Assembly: GCF_042653925.1 (NCBI RefSeq)
Contig: NZ_JBHSFQ010000007.1
Coordinates: forward strand, 62,001-126,000
Length of the DNA stretch: 64,000 nt
Reading direction: 5' to 3'
DNA from: Nocardiopsis_B mangrovi
Lineage (GTDB): Bacteria; Actinomycetota; Actinomycetes; Streptosporangiales; Streptosporangiaceae
In this document: positions 10,901-17,269 of the stretch, piece by piece
Numbering within the stretch: position 1 is the first letter of the stretch
How the letters are laid out: the number at the start of each line of letters is the position of its first letter
The notes under the pieces: generated by a model
Seen by the model: only the letters and a program-made list of their open reading frames with translations
Databases searched by the model: none
Told to the model about the DNA's origin: nothing
Program-made: the position numbers and the translations under genes

Positions 10901-12512
10901 CGGCGAGTCCGTCCCTCAGCTCGGGCAGGGTCGAACCGCTGATCACCGCCCGGTGGTCGAACCGGGCGCGGGTCCGCGCCAACGACCACGCGACATCCGT
11001 CAGGGACGTATCGGGATCGCCGGCGACCGCCAGCAACCGTTCCGCCTGTCCGCGCAGCTCCCGCGCGGTCTTGGCCGACAGCACCCACGGCACCGGACCG
11101 GAGGACAGGAGCGGCGGGGAACCGGCGGCGGGACGCGGTGCCGGCTCGGGCGCCTCTTCGAGGATGAGGTGGGCGTTGGTGCCGCTGATACCGAAGGAGG
11201 ACACCCCGGCGCGGCGCGGGCGGTCGCCGTCCGGCCACTCCACCGGCTCGGTCAGCAGCGACACCGACCCCGCCGACCAGTCCACGCGCGATGTCGGTTC
11301 CTCGGCGTGCAGTGTTTTCGGCAGTCTCCGGTGGCGGAGGGCCATGACCGTCTTGATGACGCCGGCGATGCCGGCGGCGGCCTGGGCGTGGCCGATATTG
11401 GACTTCACCGACCCCAGCCACAACGGACGGTCCGCCGGCCGGTCGCGCCCGTAGGCGGCCAGAAGCGCCTCGGCCTCGACGGGATCCCCGAGCGTGGTGC
11501 CGGTCCCGTGGGCTTCGACGGCGTCGACGTCACCCGGGGTCAGTCCGGCGTCGGCCAGCGCGGTGCGGATGACGCGCTGCTGGGCAGGGCCGCTGGGTGC
11601 GGTCAGGCCGTCGGAGGCGCCGTCCTGGTTGATGGCCGAACCCCGGACGACGGCGAGCACGTCGTGCCCGTTGCGCCGGGCATCGGAGAGCCGTTCGAGC
11701 AGGACCAGGCCCACGCCCTCGCCCAGCCCGAAGCCGTCGGCCCGCTCGGAGAAGGCCCGGGACCGGCCATCGGGCGACAGGGCGCGCTGGCGGGAGAACT
11801 CGACGAGGAGGTCCGGCCGGGTCATGACCGTGGCGCCGCCGGCCAGCGCGAGCGAGCATTCGCCCGCCCGCAGGGCGCGCACCGCGAGGTGCAGCGCCAC
11901 CAGCGACGATGACTGCCCCGTGTCGACCGACAGCGTCGGCCCCTCCAGGCCGAAGGTGTAGGCGATGCGCCCGGCGGCCACGCCGGTGGCGCTGCCGGTC
12001 AGCCGGTAGCCCTCGCCGGTCGGGCCTCCGCCGTCCCGGTTGAGGGCGATCGCGCCGATGAACACACCCGTCTCGCTGCCGTGCAGCGTGCCGGGGAGGA
12101 TGCCGCCGTGCTCGAAGGCCTCCCAGGCGGTCTCCAGCAGCAGCCGCTGCTGCGGGTCCATCACGGCGGCCTCGCGCGGCGAGATGCCGAAGAACTCCGC
12201 GGCGAACTCGCCGATCCGCTCGAGAAGGTTGGCCTCACGCTGGTAGAAGGACCCCGGACGCGCCGGGTCCGGGTCGTACCGGCCCTCGATGTCCCAGCCC
12301 CGGTCGGCGGGGAGAGCGGACACGGCGTCGCGCTCCTCCGCCAGCAGCCGCCACAGGTCGTCCGGTGACGACACCCCGCCGGGGAAACGGCAGCCGATGG
12401 CCACGATGGCGACCGGATCGCCGCCGCGAACCACCGAAGATTCCGCGTCCGGCCCCGCCTGTTCACGCGACAACCTCAGCCGCTCCTTCGTTCCAAGTGG
12501 GATGTGGTGCAC
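1..12512 (-). CDS. Modular type I polyketide synthase with KSQ loading module (3' end beyond window)
   Basis: Builds a polyketide chain on carrier domains in the cytoplasm. One frame is open on the minus strand from GTG 12512 to the left edge (over 4100 codons). The GTG is the only credible start: it lies 2 bp after the NRPS stop, and the KS begins about 30 residues later with no Met between. Domain order is KSQ, AT, ACP (loading); KS, AT, KR, ACP (module 1); KS, AT, DH, KR (module 2, cut before its ACP). The loading KS reads VDTGQSSSL with Gln at residue 200; the two later KS domains read VDTACSSSL. Loading and module 2 ATs carry YASHSPH, typical of methylmalonyl-CoA, and module 1 has GFHSPLM, malonyl-like. 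ACP serines sit in LGFDSLTAVEL and QGFDSLTAVEL. Predicted start is propionyl, then a beta-hydroxy acetate unit, then an alpha-methyl unsaturated unit. Near-certain as PKS; substrate calls rest on motifs only. Confidence 0.97.
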   Translation of the reverse strand, partial: MHHIPLGTKERLRLSREQAGPDAESSVVRGGDPVAIVAIGCRFPGGVSSPDDLWRLLAEERDAVSALPADRGWDIEGRYDPDPARPGSFYQREANLLERIGEFAAEFFGISPREAAVMDPQQRLLLETAWEAFEHGGILPGTLHGSETGVFIGAIALNRDGGGPTGEGYRLTGSATGVAAGRIAYTFGLEGPTLSVDTGQSSSLVALHLAVRALRAGECSLALAGGATVMTRPDLLVEFSRQRALSPDGRSRAFSERADGFGLGEGVGLVLLERLSDARRNGHDVLAVVRGSAINQDGASDGLTAPSGPAQQRVIRTALADAGLTPGDVDAVEAHGTGTTLGDPVEAEALLAAYGRDRPADRPLWLGSVKSNIGHAQAAAGIAGVIKTVMALRHRRLPKTLHAEEPTSRVDWSAGSVSLLTEPVEWPDGDRPRRAGVSSFGISGTNAHLILEEAPEPAPRPAAGSPPLLSSGPVPWVLSAKTARELRGQAERLLAVAGDPDTSLTDVAWSLARTRARFDHRAVISGSTLPELRDGLAALAEGHGSADLVSGAVIPSPRVVMVFPGQGAQWPAMARELHACSPAFAEAFDACAAAITPWVEWDPRHLVTGEDLDLNRVDVVQPALFAVMVSLARLWGAVGVEPAAVIGHSQGEIAAAHIAGALSLDDAARIVALRSRALRELSGLGGMLSVPLPEREIAAHLDSRPGLGIAAVNGPGHVVVSGDAGPLNELHEELTAAGVRSRMVPVDYASHSPHVEQVRERILADLAAITPRSSEVPFYSTLTGEPLDTAELTAEYWYRNLREPVRFQQAQETALAGGHTIFLEVSPHPVLLPAMADTIAASTPDAVALGTLRRDEPAAGRFVHALGRAHAAGADIDWTALLGSGHRLPLPTYAFDRQRFPIGGASADDVRDGAEPAAAAAVEPPVTGLAHRLGTVPAAERPRLARGLVREAAAAVLGHGDPRALTDDRPFRDLGFDSLTAVELIDRLNRASGLRLPPSAVFAHPTVSALAGHVLDEATGKAGVEGAASAEASDEPVAIVGIGCRFPGGVASAEDLWRLVADGADAVGAFPADRGWSGRGSTEGAYARVGGFLHDGHGFDAEFFGISPREAAAMDPQQRLLLETAWEAVESAGIAPDSLKGSATGVFAGTSGQDYTTVAAGDPDAVADFGLTGAVASVMSGRVSYALGLQGPAMTVDTACSSSLVAIHLAVQALRRGECTLALAGGVTFMSTPGIFASFSRQGGLAADGRCKSFAEGADGTGWSEGVGLVLVERLSDALRNGHEVLAVVRGSAVNQDGASNGLTAPNGASQQRVIRTALADAGLTTTDVDAVEAHGTGTRLGDPIEAQALLATYGHDRPTDRPLLLGSVKSNIGHTQAAAGVAGVIKMVMALRHGRLPQTLHVDAPSSRMDWSAGTLSLLTDAAGWPETGRPRRAAVSSFGISGTNAHLVLEQAPEKAPAIVETTRSALDAGAVPWVLSAKSAASLRRQAEHLLTVVREREDVSPVDVGWSLATTRTRFDHRAVVSGADRDELLGALSAVAEGRTSARVVAGRAAASGVALVFSGQGAQWPGMARGLYESSPVFAEAFDEVCAAFDGLLPEPLAEVVLSADGTPQAALLDRTDFTQPALFAVGVALHALVQACGVRPDVLAGHSIGEITAAHIAGVLSLQDACTLVAARGRLMARLPSTGAMLSLETDEPGGLRLLDGIADIGIGAVNGPASVVVSGAVAGVEEVEARAHEAGIRATRLRVGQGFHSPLMDPILDDFAATVAELDLHPPAIPLVSTVTGRKLTTEEITSPHYWVRHARDTVRYHDAVQTIAADGIRTLIEIGPDSPLSALTAHDDDLTTVPLMRRPRSGEDPVPEPERFTQALARAHVSGADVDWTAVLGSGRPVPLPTYAFDRKRYWIDPVTTPNGVDENEARLWDAVDGDRTDDVARLLDVGESDVSALVPMLSGWRRRRREENDARSWHYDVSWSPVTVSGGAAGRWLLLVPADAPSNVRAFPPALGERGITVVECAVDSAETPREALAAAIGTACADAPVDRVLSLLAPSDPAHTPTLTQALGDAGIDAPLWCATWGAVSAGTPVSAPEQATVWGAGRVAALEHPDRWGGLIDLPSSFDGRVADALCAVLAGDEDQVAIRGSRVLARRLVRADVPAAGQGRGFRGTVLLTGGTGGLGGHLTRWLLEQGAEHVLVLSRGGPDSAGAAALRTEHGDRLSFVACDVAERDEVAAALEHVPEAYPLTAVVHAAGVMADGPVASLSRADWVTVSRPKVAAAWNLHELTRHLDLDAFVLFSSGAGVVGAGGLAAYGAANAFLDAFAEYRRALGLPATAVAWGAWADEGMAVRSESMRSLAAQGMRPMAPRAALVALRQVLGAGRPTSYVADLDWERFAPMFTVARPSRLFDRIPELPAAPDGSHGSDLARLPVPQREEAVRTLVRSESAAVLGHTDPLALADDRPFREQGFDSLTAVELRNRVNAATGLRLPSSVVFDHPTVLALTGHVLARLADLPDAAAETAPPSHGLIDEPVAIVGLGCRYPGGVGSADDLWRLVLEGDDAIGAFPLDRGWDMATLFDTNPDRLGATHAREGGFLRDGTDFDAAFFGISPREAVAMDPQQRLLLETAWEAIESAGIAPDSLKGSATGVFAGTTSQDYATLATTNPTATAGYGLTGAVASVLSGRIAYALGLEGPAITVDTACSSSLVALHLATQALRRGECSLALAGGVTFMSTPGVFTEFSRQGGLAADGRCKPFAGAADGTGWGEGVGLVLVERLSDALRNGHEVLAVVRGSAVNQDGASNGLTAPNGPSQQRVIRTALADAGIDAGDVDAVEAHGTGTTLGDPIEAHALLATYGKGRSSDRPLRLGSVKSNIGHTQAASGIAGVIKMVMALRHRTLPATLHVDEPTPEVDWSAGSVSLLTEPVEWPDGDRPRRAGVSSFGISGTNAHVILEQAPVPATAGGRPSPDTRMGGADLEPVVSGDTVPWILSAKSPAALHGQAEKLLAAVATRPDASPADVAWSLAHTRTRFDHRAVISGTGRDELLNGLAALAQGKSSSLLTSGHAPGSPRVVMVFPGQGAQWPAMARELHACSPAFAEAFDACAAAITPWVEWDPRHLVTGEDLDLNRVDVVQPALFAVMVSLARLWGAVGVEPAAVIGHSQGEIAAAHIAGALSLDDAARTVALRSQALRELSGLGGMLSVPLPEHEATRHLHRHPGLGIAAVNGPNHVVVSGDAGPLARLHEELTEAGVRSRMVPVDYASHSPHVEHVRERILADLAAITPRSSEVPLYSTLTGNPLDTAELTAEYWYRNLREPVRFQQAQETALTAGNTLFIEVSPHPVLLPAMTDTTTDSGRSAVTGTLRRDEPAAAGFIRAVGQAHAHGADVDWSTILGTGAPVPLPTYAFDRERFWIEPAPGAAADVAGAGITPTGHPLLGAMVEAPDGTATFTARLSLGTHPWLADHTVSGTTVIPGTAILEMAGRAGDHFQCDHIGELVLHTPMVLPEHHAIHVRVAIGASGPRGERDVTVHSRPEPAAHTGPAEWTLHATGELTSEPPAEVEALGQWPPLGAAPVDVDTVHARLAAEEMVYGPAFRGLRSVWHRGREIFAEVELPADHHAAADAFLLHPALLDAALQALAAADGVEIGLPFLWSGVRVPAVGATAVRARIVLLGEDTVAVSVFDAEGGPVASVDALTLRPLSSSAIAAAAATGQGSLFTVDWVPAAPAVPVPVSTWAVLGDPAIDAALREHGVSAGSAADLDALLDGLGEASAPDVVVWTPPAPAADVVPAVHATAAAALTLVRRWLAEPRTACSRLVVLTRGGVVARDGETPDLAAASLWGMLRSAQSEHPGRFVLVDLDRRDDRIGHAVLSAHATAVAADEPQIAVREEGILVPRATRVAARTPEVSPWRDWSSGTLLVTGASGRLGGLVARHAAEAGVGHLLLLSRRPADELGADLVARGTPVTVVACDAADRTAVAAALDALPEEFPLRAVVHAAGVLDDGVVESLTPERVAAVLRPKVDAAWNLHELTRDRDLDAFVLFSSFSGVTGVAGQSGYAAANTFLDALAPYRRARTLPAVSLAWGLWESGSGMTGHLDSADLERVGRIGVRGLPDAQGLDLLDAALARDDALLVPVRMDLAALGSQEAGLAPLWRSQAGNRPRRSAAR
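2531..3303. repeat. AT-domain DNA repeat, copy in module 2
   Basis: Two blocks, about 2531-2761 and 2967-3303, are nearly identical in DNA to about 10073-10303 and 10507-10843 in the loading-module AT. The middle of the AT is more divergent. Near-identity at synonymous sites points to recent duplication or gene conversion between the two methylmalonyl ATs. Confidence 0.9.
4990..9420 (-). other. PKS module 1: KS-AT-KR-ACP
   Basis: KS spans about 9412-8165 and has a normal VDTACSSSL. AT spans about 7850-6790 with GHSIGE, TDFTQPALFA and GFHSPLM, the malonyl pattern. A KR structural half precedes the catalytic KR (about 6010-5430), which has LLTGGTGGLGG, Ser in LFSSGAG and Tyr in AAYGAAN. The LDD triplet is replaced by MAD, keeping the third Asp, so B-type stereochemistry is likely but less certain. 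The ACP is at about 5250-4990. The expected product is a beta-hydroxy, unmethylated extension. Confidence 0.9.
9480..12430 (-). other. PKS loading module: KSQ-AT-ACP
   Basis: The ketosynthase-like domain (about 12424-11150) has the active-site Cys replaced by Gln (codon 11915-11913). In known KSQ loading domains this converts condensation into decarboxylation of the loaded extender. Its His motifs EAHGTGT and KSNIGH are kept. The AT (about 10840-9825) has GHSQG, RVDVVQPALFA and YASHSPH, which predict methylmalonyl-CoA and hence a propionyl starter. The ACP (about 9740-9480) follows directly with no reductive domains, as expected for a loading module. Confidence 0.93.
10073..10843. repeat. AT-domain DNA repeat, copy in loading module
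   Basis: Partner of the repeat at 2531-3303, in direct orientation about 7.54 kb away. The stretch 10560-10840 shows only one or two differences by eye. The KS-AT linker upstream (about 11195-11280 against 3690-3775) is also very similar. Confidence 0.9.
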
Positions 12513-12514
12513 CC

Positions 12515-15500
12515 TCAGAGACGCGTGGTGAGTTCGGAGACGAGCACACCGGGGCGCTCGCCGGCGCCCTCCAGCACCCGCACGGTCTCGTCGAGGAGCC
12601 CGGATACGGTGTCCGGGTCGAACAGGTCGCGGTCGATGATCGCGAACCCGGCCAGTTCGTCCGGCTTCTCGCCCCGCAGCAAGTGGACCTCCAGGTCGAC
12701 GGGGGTGGAGAACTCCCAGTCGAACCCGAAGTCCGTGGTCTCCACACGCGGGAGCGCCAGCGCGGTGTGCGGCGTGTCCACCAGTTGGAAGAGCACCGGC
12801 AGGGCGGGCTCCGCGGCCAGGTCCCGGCCGGGGTCGAGTTCCTTCATCGCCACGAACAGGGGCAGGTCCTGGTGCGTGGAACCGTCCAGGACACCGTCGC
12901 GGACGAGCGCCACCGCCTCCTCGAAGGCGAGATCGCCGTGCAGTTCGGCGCGCACGGCGATCACCTTGGCGAACGATCCGATCAGGTGCTCCACCTCGAC
13001 CCGGCCGCGGTTCGCGACCGGGGTGCCTACGCAGATGTCGTCGACGCCGGTCCGCTCGCGCAGCACGACGGCGAACGCCGTCAGCATGGTCATGTACAGC
13101 GACGCGCCGATCCGGCCGCCGAGCTCCTGCGCGGCCCGCACGACCTCGGCCGGGACGTGCCAGGTCAGCATTTGCCCGCGGCGTGCCGACCCGGCGGTAC
13201 GCGGTCGGTCGGCGGGCAGTCGCAGGGGGCGCATCCGCTCGATCTGCGAGGCCCAATACGTCCGTTGCCGGTCCAGCGCACCCCCCGACATGGTCGACCG
13301 CTCCCAGGAGGCGTAGTCCCGGTACTGCACCGGAAGCGAGGGCACCGCGGGTTCGGCACCCGTCAGCAGCGCCGAGTAGATCGCTGCGACCTCGCGCACC
13401 AAGAGCGCCTGTGACCAGCCGTCGGAGGTGATGTGGTGCTGCACGACCGACAAGACGTGCTCGTCCTCGCGCAGGCGGAACAGCTTCACCCGCAGCAGCG
13501 GCCCGCGGGCGAGGTCGAAGGCCCGGGAGACCTCGGCCGAGACGAGCTCCCGGGCGCGAGCCTCGCGCTCGGCCTCGGGCAGGCCGACCAGATCGACCTG
13601 CTCGACGGCGAAGCCGTCGGCGCCGCGCACCCTCTGCACGACGCGGCCGTCCCGGACCTCGAACGTCGTCCGTACCGCCGAGTGCCGCTCGACCAGCAGC
13701 GCGAACGAGCGCCGCAGGACGTCGGCGTCCAGCTCGCCGCGCAACCGGAGCACGAGGGGCGGGACGGTGTAGGTGCTCTCCACGGCGGGGTCGCAGCCCG
13801 CGACGAGGAGGTTCTCCTGCGACAGCGACACCGGGACCGGGCCGTCGTGCCCGATCGGCGCGAGAACGGGGGCGGTCCGCCGCCGGGCGGCGGACTCGCG
13901 GGCCACCAGCTCGCCGATCGTCTTGGGGGTCCGGTTGTCGAAGACGGCGCGCAGCGGCAGCTCCAGCCCGAATTCGGCGTTGATCCGGGCGATGATCCGC
14001 GCCGCGATCAGCGAGTGCCCGCCGAGGGCGAAGAAGTCGTCCTCGGCGCCCACGTTCTCCGCCCCGAGCAGGTCGGTGAAGATCTCGCACATCCGCACCT
14101 CTTCAGGGCTGAGCGGTGCGACGTAGTCGATGTCCAGTGCCCCCCGCAGTTGCGGAGCGGGCAGCAGCGCGCGGTCCACCTTGCCGCCCGCGGTCAGCGG
14201 CAACGCGTCGAGCACGACGAACGCCGAGGGGACCATGTACTCGGGCAGGCCGGCGCCGACGTGCGCGCGCAGGTCCCCGACGAGGTCGTGGCCGTTCGCA
14301 CGGGCGCCGGGGTGGACGGTGAGGTAGGACACCAGCCGCTTGACGCCCGCCGCGTCGTCGACGGCGACCACGACCGCCTGCCGGACCAGGTCGTGCCGTT
14401 CCAGCACCGCCTGGACCTCGCCGGGCTCGATCCGGAAGCCGCGGACCTTCACCTGGTCGTCGATGCGGCCCAGGAACTCCAGGTTCCCGTCCCAGCGCCA
14501 CCGCACCAGGTCGCCGGTGCGGTACATCCGCGTTCCCGCGGCGAACGGGTTGGGCACGAACAGCTGGTCGGTGAGCTCCGGCCGGCCGAGGTAGCCGCGG
14601 GACAGGCCCGCGCCCGCCACGCACAGCTCTCCCGGTACGCCGGTCGGCACCGGTTCGAGGTTCTCGTCGACGACGTAGAGCAGCGTGTTCGCCACCGGGC
14701 GGCCGACCGGCGCGGAATGCGGCCAGTCCCCGGTCCGCCGGGGGAACGTGTAAGCCGTGATGACGTGCGCTTCGCTGGGTCCGTAGTGGTTGTGGACGCG
14801 CAGCGCCGGGTGCCGGTCCACCAGGCGGCGCAACGGGGCGTCGAGCGATATCCGCTCTCCGGCCTGGGACAGGTGGCGCAGCTCCGGCAGCGCCGCGCCG
14901 GTCCGGTCGACCTCCTCCGACAGCGCCTGGACCATGACATTGGGCAGGAAGACCTGATGGACGCCGTGATCGGCGATCCAGCGCGCGAACGCGGCGGCGT
15001 CGCGGCGGATGTCGTCCTGCGGCAGATACACGGACTCGCCGTGGAGCAGCGCGGAGAACACCTCTTGCAGGCTGATGTCGAAACCGAGCGCGGCGAACTG
15101 GGCGGTACGGGTGGCGGGGGTCGCCGCCATCACCGTCTTCTGCCAGGCGACCAGGTTCACGATCGGCAGGTGCGGCATGAGGATGCCCTTGGGCACCCCG
15201 GTCGACCCGGAGGTGTAGATGACGTAGGCCAGGCTCGACGCGTCGGCACCGGTCACGGGCGGGTCGGCGCTCTGGGGGGCGAAGTCGCCGGGGCGGTCGA
15301 CGAACACCAGGCCGCCGCCGAACCCGGCCAGCGCGGAGGCGGAGCCCTCGTCGGTCACGATGTGGGTGAGTCCGGTGTCGGCGAGGATGAACTCGATCCG
15401 CGCCGCCGGCAGCACGGGGTCGATGGGCACGTAGGCCGCGCCGGACTTCAGGACGCCCAGCATGCCCTCGACGATGCCGAAACCGCGTTGCACGCACAGA

Positions 15501-17146
15501 CCGACCAGGCTCTCCGGCCCGGCACCCAGCCCGCGCAGGTGGTGCGCCAGCCGGTTGGTGCGCTCCTCCAGTTCGCGGTAGGTGAGGCGGTCGTCGCCCG
15601 ACACGATCGCCACCGAGTCCGGAGTGCGCCGCGCCTGCGCGGAGAACAGCTCGTGCAGCGGCTCCCGCGGCAGGTCGAGCCGCGCGCCGTGCCAGCCGGC
15701 GAGCAGCTTCTCCCGCTCGGCGCCGTCGAGCAGGGACATCGACGAGATCGGCCGGTCCGGCTCGTCGAGCGCCTGCTCCACGCCCACGACGAAGTGGTGC
15801 ACGAGCAGTTCGACGGTCTCGGTGTCGAACAGCTCATTGCTGAAGACGACGTGTCCGGTCAGTCCGTCGTCCTCGGTGTTCTCCGCGAGGTGGATCTCCA
15901 GGTCCATCCTGGTGAACGTGAGCCCGTAGGAGAATTCGGCCGACTCCGCGCCGGAGAAGGCGAACCGCCCCGGAGCGGCGCTGGTGAGCTGGAACAGCAG
16001 TTGCACCAAGGGGTTGTGCGACAGGTCGCGCTCGACCTTCAGCGACTCGACGATGTGCTCGAAGGGCAGTTCGGAGTGGGCGAGGGCGCCGGTGGCGACC
16101 GTGCGGACCCGGCCGAGGAGGTCCCGGAACGCGGGGTCGCCGGACAGGTCGGTGCGGAAGACCAGGGTATTGGCGAAGAAGCCGATCAGCGGCTCCAGTT
16201 CGGAGCGCGGACGGTTGAGGATCGGCGCCCCGACCGCGATGTCCTCGCTGCGCGCGTGCTTGGCGAGCACGACGTTCAGCACCGCCAGAAGGGTCATGTA
16301 GAGCGTGGCGCCCTCGGCCGCGCCGAGTTCGCGCGCCCGCCGCGTCAGCTCGGGCGGGATCCGGAAGTGCAGCAGGTCGGCTTCGTGGCTGGGCAGGCTC
16401 GGCCGCGGCCGGTCGGTGCTCAGCCCCAGGGTGGACGGCATACCCCGCAGCCGTTCGGTCCAGTAGTCGATCTGCTTGGCGTGCCGGCGGCCGCGCAGCC
16501 GCCCCGCCTCCCACGCCGCGAAATCCGCGTACTGAACGGCGAGGGGCGCGAGCGCGGGAGCGCGGCCCTCGCGCAGTGCGGAGTACGCGGCGGACAATTC
16601 GGAGACCAGGACGTTCAGCGACCAGCCGTCGACGCAGGCGTGGTGCGCCACCAGGCAGACCACATGGTCGTCGGCCGCCAAGCGGACCACCACGGCACGC
16701 AGCAGCGGCCCGGCGCCGAGATCGAACGGTGCGCGCAGCTCCTCCCGGGCGATCCGCCGGGCGGATTCGAGCCGGGACTCCGCGTCGCCGCCGGCCTCGA
16801 CGATCCGGCAGACGATGTCCGACCCGTCGCCCACCACCTGGAGGGGCACGCCGTCGTCGTCGGTGATGACGGTGCGCAGCGACTCGTGCCGCTCCACCAC
16901 GGCGGCGAGCGCCTCGGCGAACACCTCCGGGGAGAAAACGCCGCGCACCCGTTCGACGACCGGGCAGTTATAGGACGGGTTGCCGGGCATGAGCCGGTCC
17001 AGGAACCACATGCGCCGCTGCGCGAAGGAGGCCGTCAGCGGCCCGTCGCGGTCGACCCGGGCGAGCCCGGAGCCGCGCCCGCGCGCGGAGCGGCCTGCGG
17101 GGCCGGGCTCACGCCGGCGCGGCGCCCGGGCGGCACGGTCGTTCAT
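12515..17146 (-). CDS. NRPS, C-A-T-C, probable pipecolate (imino acid) incorporating and chain-releasing enzyme
   Basis: 1543 residues. C1 covers about 36-470 with HHACVDG near 167. The A domain covers about 500-990 with YTSGSTGVPKG (A3), FDISLQE (A4), YGPSEAH (A5) and PLTAGGKVDR (A10). The carrier domain has LGGHSL near 1043. C2 covers about 1105-1540 with HHITSDG near 1237. Both condensation motifs are intact. Architecture and length match the pipecolate enzymes RapP/FkbP of the rapamycin and FK506 pathways, where C1 takes the finished polyketide and the last C domain closes the macrolide; there is no thioesterase here. ATG 17146 has a GAGAGGTGA ribosome site. It lies 123 bp after the cyclodeaminase and 2 bp before the PKS start, so all three are probably one operon. 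The amino acid is inferred from the neighbour, not proved by the A-domain code. Confidence 0.93.
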   Translation of the reverse strand: MNDRAARAPRRREPGPAGRSARGRGSGLARVDRDGPLTASFAQRRMWFLDRLMPGNPSYNCPVVERVRGVFSPEVFAEALAAVVERHESLRTVITDDDGVPLQVVGDGSDIVCRIVEAGGDAESRLESARRIAREELRAPFDLGAGPLLRAVVVRLAADDHVVCLVAHHACVDGWSLNVLVSELSAAYSALREGRAPALAPLAVQYADFAAWEAGRLRGRRHAKQIDYWTERLRGMPSTLGLSTDRPRPSLPSHEADLLHFRIPPELTRRARELGAAEGATLYMTLLAVLNVVLAKHARSEDIAVGAPILNRPRSELEPLIGFFANTLVFRTDLSGDPAFRDLLGRVRTVATGALAHSELPFEHIVESLKVERDLSHNPLVQLLFQLTSAAPGRFAFSGAESAEFSYGLTFTRMDLEIHLAENTEDDGLTGHVVFSNELFDTETVELLVHHFVVGVEQALDEPDRPISSMSLLDGAEREKLLAGWHGARLDLPREPLHELFSAQARRTPDSVAIVSGDDRLTYRELEERTNRLAHHLRGLGAGPESLVGLCVQRGFGIVEGMLGVLKSGAAYVPIDPVLPAARIEFILADTGLTHIVTDEGSASALAGFGGGLVFVDRPGDFAPQSADPPVTGADASSLAYVIYTSGSTGVPKGILMPHLPIVNLVAWQKTVMAATPATRTAQFAALGFDISLQEVFSALLHGESVYLPQDDIRRDAAAFARWIADHGVHQVFLPNVMVQALSEEVDRTGAALPELRHLSQAGERISLDAPLRRLVDRHPALRVHNHYGPSEAHVITAYTFPRRTGDWPHSAPVGRPVANTLLYVVDENLEPVPTGVPGELCVAGAGLSRGYLGRPELTDQLFVPNPFAAGTRMYRTGDLVRWRWDGNLEFLGRIDDQVKVRGFRIEPGEVQAVLERHDLVRQAVVVAVDDAAGVKRLVSYLTVHPGARANGHDLVGDLRAHVGAGLPEYMVPSAFVVLDALPLTAGGKVDRALLPAPQLRGALDIDYVAPLSPEEVRMCEIFTDLLGAENVGAEDDFFALGGHSLIAARIIARINAEFGLELPLRAVFDNRTPKTIGELVARESAARRRTAPVLAPIGHDGPVPVSLSQENLLVAGCDPAVESTYTVPPLVLRLRGELDADVLRRSFALLVERHSAVRTTFEVRDGRVVQRVRGADGFAVEQVDLVGLPEAEREARARELVSAEVSRAFDLARGPLLRVKLFRLREDEHVLSVVQHHITSDGWSQALLVREVAAIYSALLTGAEPAVPSLPVQYRDYASWERSTMSGGALDRQRTYWASQIERMRPLRLPADRPRTAGSARRGQMLTWHVPAEVVRAAQELGGRIGASLYMTMLTAFAVVLRERTGVDDICVGTPVANRGRVEVEHLIGSFAKVIAVRAELHGDLAFEEAVALVRDGVLDGSTHQDLPLFVAMKELDPGRDLAAEPALPVLFQLVDTPHTALALPRVETTDFGFDWEFSTPVDLEVHLLRGEKPDELAGFAIIDRDLFDPDTVSGLLDETVRVLEGAGERPGVLVSELTTRL

Positions 17147-17269
17147 CTGTGGTCACCTCTCACCGGTGGCTCGGGCTCGGCGGTGCCGACGCGGATCGGG
17201 GGTGCGGCCACCGCCCGCAGCCGCGCGGATTCGGCGGGCTGGAACGCGGATGGGGCGAAGGCCGGGGCC

